Part shown: positions 42,414 to 51,863 of the stretch, one piece after another
How the letters are laid out: every line of letters starts with the position of its first letter
How positions within the stretch are numbered: position 1 is the stretch's first letter
Assembly: GCF_018327685.1 (NCBI RefSeq)
Contig: NZ_BNEL01000003.1
Span: 3,162,001 to 3,226,000, forward strand
Reading direction: 5' to 3'
Length of the DNA: 64,000 nucleotides
From: Streptomyces sp. TS71-3
GTDB taxonomy: Bacteria > Actinomycetota > Actinomycetes > Streptomycetales > Streptomycetaceae
Made by a program: the position numbers and the translations under genes
Notes under the pieces: model-generated
Database searches by the model: none
What the model was told of the DNA's origin: nothing
What the model saw: the letters and a program-made list of their open reading frames with translations, nothing else

Positions 42414-43901
42414 ATGTCCGCACCGCTTCCCGCTCACCGGGCAGGCCGCAGGGGCCTGTTCGCCGCCCTGCTGCTCGGGCTCCTCGCGCTGCTCGCCGGC
42501 TCGCTGCCCGCGGTGGCCGCCCCCGGCGCGGGGCCGTCCGCCCGCGACCGGGCGCCGGCGCTCGCCGCGTCCGGCACCTTCCGCAACCCGCTGAACACCG
42601 GCCCTGACCCGTATCTGACGTACGCGAACGGCGCCTACCACCTGACCACCACCCAGGGCGGCAGCATCAGGATGTGGAACTCGCCGTCCCTGGTCACCCT
42701 GCTCACGGCGGACCCCGTCACCGTCTGGACCGACAGCGACCCCTCGCGCAACCGCGACATCTGGGCCCCGGAGTTCTACCGCTTCGGCGAGCGCTGGTAC
42801 CTCTACTACACGGCCGACGACGGCGTGGACGACCACCACCGGATCTACGTCCTGGAGTCCGACCGCGACGACCCCGCGGGCCCCTACCACTTCAAGGCGA
42901 AGCTCGCCCCGCCCAACCACGCCCAGGACTTCGCCATCGACCCCGGCATCCTCCAGGTCGGCGGCAGGCTGTATCTGGCCTACAGCGGGATCAACCAGTA
43001 CCAGCACAACGGCCTCAACATCGCGCCGCTCTCCAACCCCTACACCGTCTCGGGCGACGCGGTCGCCATCGACGCGGACGGCGGCTGCCCGGAGGTGCGC
43101 GAGGGGCCCGAGTTCCTCTACCACGGGGGCCGGACGTGGATGACGTACTCGACGTGCGACACCGGCAAGCCCGACTACCAGCTCTGGATGATGTCGCTGC
43201 CGGACGGCGCGGATCCGCTGGTGCCCGGCAACTGGACCCAGCACCAGGGCCCGGTGTTCTCCCGCGCCGACGCGAACGGCGTCTACGGCCCGGGGCACCA
43301 CGCCTTCTTCCGCTCCCCGGACGGCACCGAGGACTGGATCGTGTACCACGCCAAGAGCACGGCCGCCTACACGTACGACAACCGCACCACCCGCGCCCAG
43401 CGGTTCAGCTGGCGCGCCGACGGCAGCCCCGACCTGGGCACGCCGCTGGCGACCGGGGCCACCCAGGACCTGCCGTCCGGCGACCCGGGGCCGGGCGCGT
43501 ACTGGATCAACGACGACGGGCGCTCCAGCGGTGCCGGGAGTGTGGCGTTCACCGGGACCTGGAACTCCGGCACGGGTTGTGCGGCGCAGTGCTTCTGGGG
43601 CGACGACCACTGGCTCGACCAGGCGGGGGCGACGGCCACCTTCTCCTTCACGGGCACCCGGATCGCGCTGCTGTCCGTGCGCGACGTCGGCAACGGCTAT
43701 GCGGCGATCAGCGTCGACGGCGGCCCCGAGCAGCAGGTCGACTACTACGGTGCCCTCCGCACCGGCGAGGTGGTGCAGTACATCAGCCCCCGGCTGGCGC
43801 CCGGGCCGCACACCCTGCGGATCAGGGTGACCGGCCGGCACGACCCGGACTCCGGGGCATCCTTCGTCAGCGTGGACCGCGCCGAGGTCTACACGGACTG
43901 A
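42414..43901 (+). CDS. Secreted glycoside hydrolase family 43 protein
   Basis: A 495-aa secreted enzyme. Signal peptide to about AVAA-P (residue 36). The five-bladed GH43 domain has the base Asp (NTGPDPYLTYANGAYHL), the pKa-modulating Asp (DFAIDPGILQVGG) and the acid Glu (VREGPEFLYHGGRTWMTYS). A C-terminal beta-domain (about 360-495; WINDDGRSSGAGSVAFTGTW...) looks like a carbohydrate-binding or sialate-esterase-type module. Probably an arabinofuranosidase, arabinanase or related exo-galactanase. GGAGG lies 8 nt before the ATG. Controlled by the LacI site just upstream, and likely feeds the adjacent importer. Confidence 0.9.
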   Translation: MSAPLPAHRAGRRGLFAALLLGLLALLAGSLPAVAAPGAGPSARDRAPALAASGTFRNPLNTGPDPYLTYANGAYHLTTTQGGSIRMWNSPSLVTLLTADPVTVWTDSDPSRNRDIWAPEFYRFGERWYLYYTADDGVDDHHRIYVLESDRDDPAGPYHFKAKLAPPNHAQDFAIDPGILQVGGRLYLAYSGINQYQHNGLNIAPLSNPYTVSGDAVAIDADGGCPEVREGPEFLYHGGRTWMTYSTCDTGKPDYQLWMMSLPDGADPLVPGNWTQHQGPVFSRADANGVYGPGHHAFFRSPDGTEDWIVYHAKSTAAYTYDNRTTRAQRFSWRADGSPDLGTPLATGATQDLPSGDPGPGAYWINDDGRSSGAGSVAFTGTWNSGTGCAAQCFWGDDHWLDQAGATATFSFTGTRIALLSVRDVGNGYAAISVDGGPEQQVDYYGALRTGEVVQYISPRLAPGPHTLRIRVTGRHDPDSGASFVSVDRAEVYTD

Positions 43902-43972
43902 GCGCGGCGTCCCGCCCCGGCCCGCTCCCGGACTCCGGGCACCGGGCCCGGTACGTCCGCCGGGGGGCGGGC

Positions 43973-43978
43973 TAGGTT
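43973..43978 (+). promoter_or_regulatory. -10 element of a leaderless promoter for the pirin gene
   Basis: TAGGTT ends 6 nt before ATG 43985; no Shine-Dalgarno is present. Confidence 0.5.
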
Positions 43979-43984
43979 GTAGCC

Positions 43985-44950
43985 ATGAGCAATCTCGAAC
44001 GAGAGGCCGTGGCCACGCCATGCGGCGGGCGGGGGTTCGTCGTCGCCGAACCGGTGCGCGAGCTCCTCAGCCCCCGGCGGGTCAAGCTGGGGGAGTCCAC
44101 CGAGGTCCGCCGCCTGCTGCCGAACCTGGGCCGCCGCATGGTCGGCGCCTGGTGCTTCGTGGACCACTACGGTCCGGACGACATCGCCGACGAGGCCGGC
44201 ATGCAGGTCCCGCCGCATCCGCACATGGGCCTGCAGACCGTGAGCTGGTTGCACGAGGGCGAGGTGCTGCACCGGGACTCGCTGGGCAGCCTCCAGACCG
44301 TCCGCCCCTACGAGCTGGGGCTGATGACGTCCGGGCGGGCCATCAGCCACTCCGAGGAGAGCCCCCGCGGGCACGCCAGGCTGCTGCACGGCGCACAGCT
44401 CTGGGTGGCGCTGCCCGACGGCTACCGGCACAGCGAGCCGCACTTCGAGCACCACGCCGCCCTGCCCGCCGTCACCGCACCCGGCCTCACCGCCACGCTC
44501 ATCCTCGGCTCGCTGGACGGCACGACCTCCCCGGGGACCACCTACAGCCCGCTCGTCGGGGCCGACCTCGCCTTGTCCGCCGACGCCGAGGCCCGCCTGC
44601 CGCTGGATCCCGACTTCGAGTACGCCGTCCTCGGGATGGCCGGCGAGATCCGCGTCGACGGCGTGCCCGTGCAGCCCGGCGCCATGCTCTACCTCGGCTG
44701 CGGCCGCACCGAGCTGCCGCTGCGCGCCGGTTCCGACGCCTCGGTGATGCTGCTCGGCGGGGAGCCGTTCGCCGAGGAGCTGGTGATGTGGTGGAACTTC
44801 ATCGGCCGCAGCCATGAGGAGATCGCCCAGGCCCGCGAGGACTGGATGACCGGCCCCCGCTTCGGCGAGGTGCACGGCTACGACGGCGATCGGCTGCCTG
44901 CTCCCGAACTGCCCCCGGTCGCGCTGAAACCGCGGGGACGGGTGCGCTGA
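43985..44950 (+). CDS. Pirin family protein
   Basis: A 321-aa bicupin. The N-terminal cupin carries the metal site PPHPHMGLQTVSWLHEGEVLHRDSLGS, with two His, and the downstream SHSEESPR supplies further ligands. ARLLHGAQLWVALPDGYRHSEPHFEHH and the C-terminal WWNFIGRSHEEIAQAREDW are family hallmarks. Some pirins have quercetinase activity and others act as regulators; nothing here decides. Single gene with its own promoter. Confidence 0.92.
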   Translation: MSNLEREAVATPCGGRGFVVAEPVRELLSPRRVKLGESTEVRRLLPNLGRRMVGAWCFVDHYGPDDIADEAGMQVPPHPHMGLQTVSWLHEGEVLHRDSLGSLQTVRPYELGLMTSGRAISHSEESPRGHARLLHGAQLWVALPDGYRHSEPHFEHHAALPAVTAPGLTATLILGSLDGTTSPGTTYSPLVGADLALSADAEARLPLDPDFEYAVLGMAGEIRVDGVPVQPGAMLYLGCGRTELPLRAGSDASVMLLGGEPFAEELVMWWNFIGRSHEEIAQAREDWMTGPRFGEVHGYDGDRLPAPELPPVALKPRGRVR

Positions 44951-45197
44951 ACCGGGCGAACCGTCACGCGGCCGGCGCGCACACGGTGGACACGGCGGTC
45001 CGCGAACAGCACCGTCGGCGATGACGGGGCCGGTGGCGTTGTCTACGGCGTGGTCGGTCGAGTCGCGATGGCCGTCAGGCGGGGCGAAGGCGAGGGCCGA
45101 GCCCCTGCCGAGGTCCGTGCCGGACCCGGGGAGTGATGCGGCTGTGGATCTTGCGAGGATGACCGGCGCACGCCGTCCCCGTCGAAGGAGGCCGGGC

Positions 45198-45773
45198 ATG
45201 ACCCGATCCACACCCTTGACCGTCCCCGAGTGGCGCGAGTTCCTCCTCGGCTACAGCTCCGAATACCTGGACTCCGCATACCTGCGCGAGCTGGCGGAGG
45301 ACGGGCGGGGCGACGTGGACACCGTCCAGCGCCGTACCCGGTGGCTCGGCTACGGGCCGGCCGGCGAGAAGGAGATCCTCGCCGCCGAGGACCGGCTCGG
45401 GATCCGGCTGCCGCCGAGCCACCGGAACTTCCTGCTGGCCAGCAACGGCTGGAGTGCCATCGCCCACTCCCTGTACGAACTGGTCAAGGTCGAGGAGATC
45501 GGGTGGTTCCCCGATGCGGACCCCGGGATGTGGGACGCCTGGTCACACGATGAGGACATCACGGAGCAGCTCAGGCGGTCCATACTCCTGTCCGGGCCTG
45601 CCGACGGCGACTACTGGCTGCTCGACGCGAGCAGCATCGGGCCGGACGGCGAGTGGAGGGCCTACTGGTGGTGGGCCGGCGACGGGGAGGACCCCCATCC
45701 GTACGACAGCCTCGCCCAACTGGTGGTCAGCGCTCGGGAGGAGTGGTCCCTCGCCGGCTACGGCGAACGCTGA
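45198..45773 (+). CDS. SMI1/KNR4 family protein
   Basis: A 191-aa protein with the SMI1/KNR4 (SUKH) fold: EKEILAAEDRLGIRLPPSHRNFLLASNGWSAI followed by a Trp/Asp-rich half (GDYWLLDASSIGPDGEWRAYWWW). A strong AAGGAGG site precedes ATG 45198. SUKH proteins are often immunity proteins of polymorphic toxins. No toxin gene adjoins it, so here it is an orphan or has another regulatory role. The 247 bp upstream hold no other gene. Confidence 0.88.
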   Translation: MTRSTPLTVPEWREFLLGYSSEYLDSAYLRELAEDGRGDVDTVQRRTRWLGYGPAGEKEILAAEDRLGIRLPPSHRNFLLASNGWSAIAHSLYELVKVEEIGWFPDADPGMWDAWSHDEDITEQLRRSILLSGPADGDYWLLDASSIGPDGEWRAYWWWAGDGEDPHPYDSLAQLVVSAREEWSLAGYGER

Positions 45774-45912
45774 CGGTGTGCCGGGTCGGGGACGGGGTGC
45801 CGTGCACTGCGTCCGTCGCCGGGCCTCCCGCCGACCCGGGCGTGCCCGCACGCCCGAAGCGACACCGTAGGCTGCCACCCCGGCACCCGCCCCCGACCCA
45901 GGAGCGCGCACC

Positions 45913-46455
45913 ATGTCCGACCTCGCCCGGGAGTACCCGTACCCCGACGCTCTTCGACCTGACGACAACCCCGCGCCGCACGCCCTGCTCGCGCCGCTGA
46001 TCGGGTTCCTCGGCGCGTGGACAGGCCGGGGCCGCGGCGGGTATCCCACGCTCCCGGAGGAGTTCGAGTACACGCAGCAGGTCACCTTCCGGCACGACGG
46101 GCGGCCCTTCCTCCACTACGAGTCGCGCGCCTGGCTGCTCGACACGGACGGCACGCCCCTGCGGCCCGCGGCCCGCGAGAGCGGCTGGTGGCGGCTGGGT
46201 CCCGAAGGGCGCGTGGAGGCGCTGATCACCCAGCCCACCGGCATCGCGGAGATCTCGGTCGGCCGTGCGGAGCGCGGAGCGGTCGACCTGACCACCCACC
46301 AGGTGGCGCTGGCTCCCACCGCCAAGGAGGTCACCGCCACCCGACGCCGCTACACGCTGGTGAACGAGGGCACGCTCGACTTCGTCCACGACCTCGCGGC
46401 CGTCGGCGAGCCACTGCACCACCACCTCTCCGCACGGCTTCGACGGGACGGCTGA
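45913..46455 (+). CDS. Nitrobindin/THAP4-like haem-binding domain protein (DUF1794)
   Basis: A 180-aa protein with the nitrobindin motif [15 protein letters not shown] near the N-terminus (GxWxGxGxGxYP) and YEYTQQ-type strands ([25 protein letters not shown]). It forms a ten-stranded beta-barrel; bacterial members bind ferric haem and can isomerise peroxynitrite to nitrate. The expected axial His is probably in the C-terminal segment (LNEG...HHHL region), which I could not confirm. Single gene. Confidence 0.85.
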   Translation: MSDLAREYPYPDALRPDDNPAPHALLAPLIGFLGAWTGRGRGGYPTLPEEFEYTQQVTFRHDGRPFLHYESRAWLLDTDGTPLRPAARESGWWRLGPEGRVEALITQPTGIAEISVGRAERGAVDLTTHQVALAPTAKEVTATRRRYTLVNEGTLDFVHDLAAVGEPLHHHLSARLRRDG

Positions 46456-46712
46456 GGCCGGACCGTGCCGCCGGGCCGCTGAGCGGGTACGACACCGCAT
46501 TCCGTGCCGGTGGTGCGGACGCGGCCCGGGCCGTGGACCGCCCACTCACGCCCGCCCCGGGGCCCGCGCCGTGCGAGGCTCGCCCCGGTTCGGGCGGCCG
46601 AGCGTCAAAACCTTGACCAAATCCCTGCACTGGTGCCTGCCTTGTCACCGCTCTCGTGATCGAGTTCCCTCCACCACCCCCATTTCGCATACGGTTTCGA
46701 GGAGGGAACAAC

Positions 46713-49349
46713 GTGTCACCATCGAGACGCGGGAGACGGTGGCTCGCGGGCTGTGCCATCACCCTGGCGGGTGTGCTGGCCGCCGTGCCGGCCTCCGCGG
46801 CACCAGGCGGGAAGGCGAGCCCGTTCGGTGCCCGCGAGATGAAGGCGCAGGCCAAGGAGCGCCTGTCGGCGGCCGGCCGGTCCCATGCCGCGCTGCGGGA
46901 CGACTCCGACGACGACGGCAACGAGTCCGAGGAGATAGCCGAGGGCGCGCAGCAGTTCGCCGAGGCGCGCACCGCCCCCGGCGTGGTCGCCCCCGGAGCC
47001 TTCGGCGCGGCCTGGAAGGACCTCGTCGGGCTGCCGAGCACCGGTCGCTGGAAGAACATCACCGACCTGCCCTACGACTCGGACGACCGGCGCTACCGCG
47101 ACATCGACTCCAACTCCAGCGGCGGTTCCGGCCTGGTCACCGGCCGCATGGCCGCGATGGCCGCCGACGACGACGGCCATGTGTACGCGGGCAGCGCGGG
47201 CGGCGGTGTCTGGCGCTCCGGCACCGGCGGCGGGCACTGGACGCCCATCAGCGACGACCTGCCGACCCAGGCGACCGGTGCGCTGGCGCTGGACGGCACG
47301 GGCCGGCTGTGGCTCGGCACCGGAGAGGCGACCACGAACGCCGACGCCTACCTCGGCAGCGGTGTCTACGTGCTGCCGGACCCGCGGCACGGCACGTTCT
47401 CCCCGCGCACCCGCGTCGGCGGGGACGAGCTGGAGAGCACCACCATCCACGAGCTGCGGTTCGGGGCCGGCAAGGTGTGGGCGGCCACCAGCGAGGGCGT
47501 GTGGAGCCACTCGACCAAGGACCTGTCAGGGCACTGGAAGCTGGAGTACGCCCCCAACCCCGACTACCTCCCCGGGCATTCCAAGGCGAAGGACCCCGAG
47601 GCGCCCTACAAGAACATCACGAACGACATCGCCGTCGACCCCGAGGACCCCGGCAAGGTCCTGCTGGCCGTCGGCTGGCGCAGCGGTGACGACTACAACG
47701 GCCTCTACGCCAAGAAGGACGGCACCTGGCAGAAGGTGACGACCGGACTCGGCGACCTTCCGTCCGACCCGGACCAGATCGGCCAGGTCACCTTCACTCC
47801 CTCCGCCGACGGGTCGCGCTACTACGCGATCGACCAGTCGCCCGAGGAACTGGAGGCCAACCCGGACAGCTCGCTGGAGGGCGTCTACGTCTCCAGGTCC
47901 GGCTCGCCCTTCGGCCCGTGGACGAGGATCGCCGACTACAAGCAGCTTTCGGCCTCCGGCTCCGCGCTGACCGAGCCGGGCTTCATGCCGGGTGTGCAGG
48001 CCTGGTACAACCAGTTCCTCGCCGTGGACCCGGCGGACGCCGACCATGTGTACGCGGGCCTGGAAGAGGTCTACGAGAGCAAGGACGGCGGCGCGAAGTG
48101 GTCGACGGTCGGCCCGTACTGGAACTTCGACTTCCCCTGTTGGAACATCGACCCCGGCAAGCAGACGGGTGACTGCCGGCCGACCACGCACTCCGACCAG
48201 CACGGCGTCGCGATCGGCAGCTACCACGGCAAATCGTACGTGTACGTCGGCAACGACGGCGGCGTCTACAAGCGCCCCGTCAACGGCTCCGAGGACGCCG
48301 AGGGACACGCCACCGACTGGACGTCGCTGAACGACGGCACCATCGACACCCTCCAGTACTACTCGGTCGGTGTCGGCAAGGACCCCGACCGCGGCGGTGT
48401 CGCGGTCACCGGCGGCCTCCAGGACAACGGCCAGTCGGAGCTGCGCGCGGGCGACAAGGTGATGGGCTCCAACTTCGGCGGCGACGGCACCACGACGATC
48501 ACCGACCCCGCCGACGGCTGCGACATCGCCCAGGCGTACGTCTACCTCCAGATCCAGGTCACCCAGAACTGCGCCGTCAACGACGGATCCTGGGTGGACG
48601 ACCCGGGCAAGGCCACGTCGTACTCGGTGGCGCCGCCCGACAACGAGACCGGTGAGGCCCGTTTCGTCGCTCCGATGTCGGCGGACATCAAGGACAGTTC
48701 GACCTGGGTCGCGGGCGGGCGCCACGTGTGGGTGCAGACCCACGGCTACGGCATCCGCAGCGGTGACGAGTGGACCGACGCGTTCGACCTCGGCGAGGGC
48801 CGCACCGCGACCGCGGTCGCGTCCTCGGGCGGCAGGGTGTACGCCGCGTGGTGCGGCCCCTGCGACAGCGAGGGCTTCGCGCGTGGCATCGCGGTCGGCA
48901 ACGCCGACGGCAGCGGCTGGCACCAGATCGGCCTTCCCACCGACGCCACCGTGCCCAACCGCTACGTGAGCGGATTCGCGATCGACCCGAAGAACGCCGA
49001 TCACGTGTATCTCACCGTCAGCGGCTTCTCGCGGCAGTGGACCGAGGGTCCGGGCGCCGGCGTCGGCCACGTCTTCGAGTCCACGGACGGCGGCACCACG
49101 TGGAAGGACGTCTCCGGCAACTTCCCGGACGTGCCCGCGGACTCCGCCGTCATCACCCCGACCGGCGGCCTGGCGGTCGCCACCGACCTCGGCGTGGTGT
49201 ACCGGGCCCCGCACGCCACCACGTGGAAGCGGGTCGGATCGCTGCCGGCGGTGGCCGTCCTCCAGATGGAGATCGGCCCCGACGGCCTGCTCTACGCGGC
49301 CACGCACGGGCGCGGGATCTACACCACCCGGGTCGGCGACCTGAGGTGA
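46713..49349 (+). CDS. Secreted BNR/Asp-box beta-propeller protein (sialidase/VPS10-like fold)
   Basis: An 878-aa exported protein. Signal peptide to about ASA-A (residue 29), then an acidic, low-complexity pro-region (50-75). The rest is repeated propeller blades with Asp-box-like motifs (WRSGTGGGHWTP, ESKDGGAKWSTVGPYW, ESTDGGTTWKDVSGNF). Gly/Asp/Tyr-rich blades like these occur in xyloglucanases (GH74) and in non-catalytic adhesins. I did not identify a catalytic pair, so enzymatic activity is open. GGAGG lies 7-8 nt before GTG 46713. A strong terminator follows. Confidence 0.82.
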   Translation: MSPSRRGRRWLAGCAITLAGVLAAVPASAAPGGKASPFGAREMKAQAKERLSAAGRSHAALRDDSDDDGNESEEIAEGAQQFAEARTAPGVVAPGAFGAAWKDLVGLPSTGRWKNITDLPYDSDDRRYRDIDSNSSGGSGLVTGRMAAMAADDDGHVYAGSAGGGVWRSGTGGGHWTPISDDLPTQATGALALDGTGRLWLGTGEATTNADAYLGSGVYVLPDPRHGTFSPRTRVGGDELESTTIHELRFGAGKVWAATSEGVWSHSTKDLSGHWKLEYAPNPDYLPGHSKAKDPEAPYKNITNDIAVDPEDPGKVLLAVGWRSGDDYNGLYAKKDGTWQKVTTGLGDLPSDPDQIGQVTFTPSADGSRYYAIDQSPEELEANPDSSLEGVYVSRSGSPFGPWTRIADYKQLSASGSALTEPGFMPGVQAWYNQFLAVDPADADHVYAGLEEVYESKDGGAKWSTVGPYWNFDFPCWNIDPGKQTGDCRPTTHSDQHGVAIGSYHGKSYVYVGNDGGVYKRPVNGSEDAEGHATDWTSLNDGTIDTLQYYSVGVGKDPDRGGVAVTGGLQDNGQSELRAGDKVMGSNFGGDGTTTITDPADGCDIAQAYVYLQIQVTQNCAVNDGSWVDDPGKATSYSVAPPDNETGEARFVAPMSADIKDSSTWVAGGRHVWVQTHGYGIRSGDEWTDAFDLGEGRTATAVASSGGRVYAAWCGPCDSEGFARGIAVGNADGSGWHQIGLPTDATVPNRYVSGFAIDPKNADHVYLTVSGFSRQWTEGPGAGVGHVFESTDGGTTWKDVSGNFPDVPADSAVITPTGGLAVATDLGVVYRAPHATTWKRVGSLPAVAVLQMEIGPDGLLYAATHGRGIYTTRVGDLR

Positions 49350-49355
49350 CGGGAC

Positions 49356-49395
49356 CGCGCCCGGCGCCCGCATCCACGCGGGCGCCGGGCGCGGC
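49356..49395 (+). terminator. Terminator after the BNR-repeat gene
   Basis: A perfect 17-bp GC stem (49356-49372 with 49379-49395) and 6-nt loop ATCCAC, starting 7 bp after the stop. Confidence 0.85.
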
Positions 49396-49468
49396 GTACC
49401 CGCGCCGGCGCAGGACCGGCCCGCCGGCCAGGGGAGCCGCCGGAGGACGCCGGACGGTCGGACTGTTC

Positions 49469-49474
49469 TACTGT
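49469..49474 (+). promoter_or_regulatory. -10 element of a leaderless promoter for the DUF1028 gene
   Basis: TACTGT ends 8 nt before ATG 49483, with no Shine-Dalgarno. Confidence 0.45.
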
Positions 49475-49482
49475 CCTGTCTT

Positions 49483-50301
49483 ATGACATTTTCGATCGTG
49501 GCCCGGTCGGGTCCGGCCTTCGGCATAGCGGTGGCGAGCAAGTTCCTGGCAGTGGGCGCCGCGGTGCCGGCCGCGGAGGCCGGGGTGGGGGCGGTGGCCA
49601 CCCAGGCGTCGGCCAATCTCCGCTACCGGCCCCAGGGGCTCGCGCTGCTGCGTACGGGCCTGGACTCCGCCGACGTGGTCGCCGCCCTCCTGGCCGCGGA
49701 CCGGGACCGCGCGCACCGCCAACTCGGCATCGTCGGCCCCGAGGGCGCGGGCACCACGCACACCGGCGAGGAGTGCCTGGACTGGGCCGGCGGTGTGGCG
49801 GGGGACGGCTACGCGATCCAGGGCAACATCCTCGCCGGCCCCGAGGTGGTCGAGGCCATGGAGGCGGCCTGGCTGTCGTCGCCGCAGGCGCCGTTCGGCC
49901 GGCGCCTGGCCGCGGTGCTGGCCGCGGGGGACACGGCCGGTGGCGACCGCCGGGGCCGCCAGAGCGCGGCCCTGTACGTGGTCGCTCCGAGCGCCGGGTA
50001 CGGCGGTGGCAGCGATGTCGCCTGCGACCTGCGGGTGGACGACCACCCCGACCCCGTCGGCGAGCTGAAGCGGCTGATGGACGTCCACGAGCTGTTGTTC
50101 GGCAAGGCCGACCCGGACACCCTGCTGGACCTGACGGGTGAGCTGGGGGAGGAGGTCCGGCGCCTGGTCGCCGCGCGCGGGCATGCCTGCCTGGACACCT
50201 GGGCCGGGGTGGAGAACCTGGAGGACCGCCTGGTTCCCGGCAGGATCGACCCGGTGGTGCTGGCCCGTCTGAGGGAGGACGGGGCTCCGGAGGGGGCGTA
50301 A
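49483..50301 (+). CDS. DUF1028 family protein (Ntn-hydrolase-like)
   Basis: A 272-aa protein of the DUF1028 family: MTFSIVARSGPAFGIAVASKFLAVGAAVPAAEAGVGAVATQASANLRY at the N-terminus, then GYAIQGNILAG and a C-terminal helical region with peptidoglycan-binding-like features absent. The family resembles Ntn hydrolases in fold. Its activity is not defined and no neighbour suggests one. ATG is fixed by the conserved N-terminus and the leaderless promoter. Confidence 0.88.
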   Translation: MTFSIVARSGPAFGIAVASKFLAVGAAVPAAEAGVGAVATQASANLRYRPQGLALLRTGLDSADVVAALLAADRDRAHRQLGIVGPEGAGTTHTGEECLDWAGGVAGDGYAIQGNILAGPEVVEAMEAAWLSSPQAPFGRRLAAVLAAGDTAGGDRRGRQSAALYVVAPSAGYGGGSDVACDLRVDDHPDPVGELKRLMDVHELLFGKADPDTLLDLTGELGEEVRRLVAARGHACLDTWAGVENLEDRLVPGRIDPVVLARLREDGAPEGA

Positions 50302-50365
50302 GGGGCGTAGCCACCCCTCACGAGCGGAGTGCCGGCGTCAGACCGGCGAGTTGCCAGCGTGCTGA

Positions 50366-50392
50366 AGCCGGGCCGTCAGCCGGGGCCCGGCT
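50366..50392. terminator. Hairpin at the convergent junction of DUF1028 and phosphatase genes
   Basis: AGCCGGGCC (50366-50374) pairs with GGCCCGGCT (50384-50392) over a 9-nt loop. The right arm lies in the last codons of the minus-strand phosphatase gene. Confidence 0.45.
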
Positions 50393-51509
50393 GGTCGGGG
50401 CCGGCCCGCTGGATGGCGACCACCGCGGCATCGTCCCGCAAGGGCGCCTTCACGTGGCGTTGCAGGTCGTGCAGCAGTTGCCGGACCACGATGCCGGGGT
50501 TGTCCCAGTCCCACCCCTCCGCGCAGTGCGCGAGGGGGAAGAACGTGCCGTCCGGGTCGCGGGCCTCGGTGACGCCGTCGGTGTAGAGCAGGAGCACGTC
50601 GCCACCGTCGAAGGTGAAGGCGCGCGTGCGGTAGGACCGGGCACCCGGCATGCCCAGGCCCAGCGGAGGGTCCGTCTCGGTGTCCACGGTCTGGAGCCGG
50701 TCCCGCCGGTGCAGGAGCGGGGGTACGTGCCCGGAGTTGATGACGTGGGCCGGGCCGGGGGCGTCGGGGATGTCGAGGACCGCGGCCGTGGTGAAGAACT
50801 CCGTGGTCTCGTCGGGCCGGTCCGGCTCGCCGACGGGCATCGACATCCGGGTCTCCATGTACGCCATCAGCTCGTCGAGGGCCGGGATGCGGGGCGCGGC
50901 CTCACGGAACACGCCGAGCAGCAGGGCAGCGTCTCCCATGGCCGTCGTGCCCTTGCCCATGACGTCGCCGATCAGCAGCCGCGTGCTGTACTCGGTGCGC
51001 GCGGCGGCGTAGAGGTCGCCCCCGATGAGTGCCTCGTTCTCCGCCGCCAGGTACAGCGACTCCACCCTCAGGGGGCCGATGCGCTTCGGGAGCGGGCGCA
51101 GCACGGCCTGCTGGGCGGCGACCGAGACCCGTCTGACCTGGCCCAGCTCGCTGGCCCGCAGGTCCTGGAAATAGCGGAACAGGCTGACCAGGCCGGTGAT
51201 GACCACGATGGCGATGGCGAATGCGACCACGTTCTCGGTGGAATCCCGCCTGGGCAGCAGGCTGGTCAGCACCTGCGCCACGACCGCCAGCGCACCGACC
51301 GCGCAGGTGAGCCGTGGCCCGGCGAAGGAGGCGGTGATGGCGGGAGCCACGATCAGCAGCGAGCCGAGGTGCACCTCCGCGGGGGCCAGCACGTCGGCGA
51401 GCACGATCCCGGCGATCAGGCTGAGCGGGAAGATCACTGCCGTGCGCGGCTTCGTGGTGCCCAGGGTCCGCGCGACCCGAGTCAGCAGTTCCCTTCGCTC
51501 CGCACGCAC
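50376..51509 (-). CDS. Membrane-bound SpoIIE/PP2C protein phosphatase
   Basis: A 377-aa protein. After a short basic N-terminus, about four hydrophobic helices (25-115) anchor it. The PP2C domain runs from about 150 with AENEALIGGDLYAAARTEYSTRLLIGDVMGKGTTAMGDAALLLGVFREAAPRIP and the metal-binding GDVMGKG, INSGHVPPLL, LLLYTDGVTEARD and DDAAVVAI motifs. GTG 51509 follows GGAGAGG; the ATG at 51539 lies upstream of that site. It probably dephosphorylates an anti-anti-sigma protein; partners are not adjacent. The ~350 bp to the next gene hold only promoter-like sequence (TAGATT at 51777). Confidence 0.9.
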   Translation of the reverse strand: MRAERRELLTRVARTLGTTKPRTAVIFPLSLIAGIVLADVLAPAEVHLGSLLIVAPAITASFAGPRLTCAVGALAVVAQVLTSLLPRRDSTENVVAFAIAIVVITGLVSLFRYFQDLRASELGQVRRVSVAAQQAVLRPLPKRIGPLRVESLYLAAENEALIGGDLYAAARTEYSTRLLIGDVMGKGTTAMGDAALLLGVFREAAPRIPALDELMAYMETRMSMPVGEPDRPDETTEFFTTAAVLDIPDAPGPAHVINSGHVPPLLHRRDRLQTVDTETDPPLGLGMPGARSYRTRAFTFDGGDVLLLYTDGVTEARDPDGTFFPLAHCAEGWDWDNPGIVVRQLLHDLQRHVKAPLRDDAAVVAIQRAGPDQPGPG

Positions 51510-51863
51510 GGCCTCTCCTTCCCAAAAGGGGAGAAACATCGCTGATAGTCCGATCGGTGAGCATAGCGGACGGGTGCGTTCCGGTCGGACGGTGACGGCC
51601 CCCGGGTTTTCCCGGAGTGAGGGGACGGCCGCACCTGCCCGTGCCCGGTCCGTCATGTGGCGCGCCGGCACCTGCACGACGGCCGCCGTCGCGCGCCGCC
51701 ACCGGAGCTTCGGCCGCTGACGCCCGGCCGCTGACGCCCCGTCCGCCGGGTCGTCCCTCAGGGGCCTGGCGCCGTTGTAGATTTCCGGCAGACCGAGAAC
51801 GGCACCCCCATACCGGAAGCCGCCGGCGCGTGTGGCCTTCCGCAGCGAAGCGAAGGAGACACC

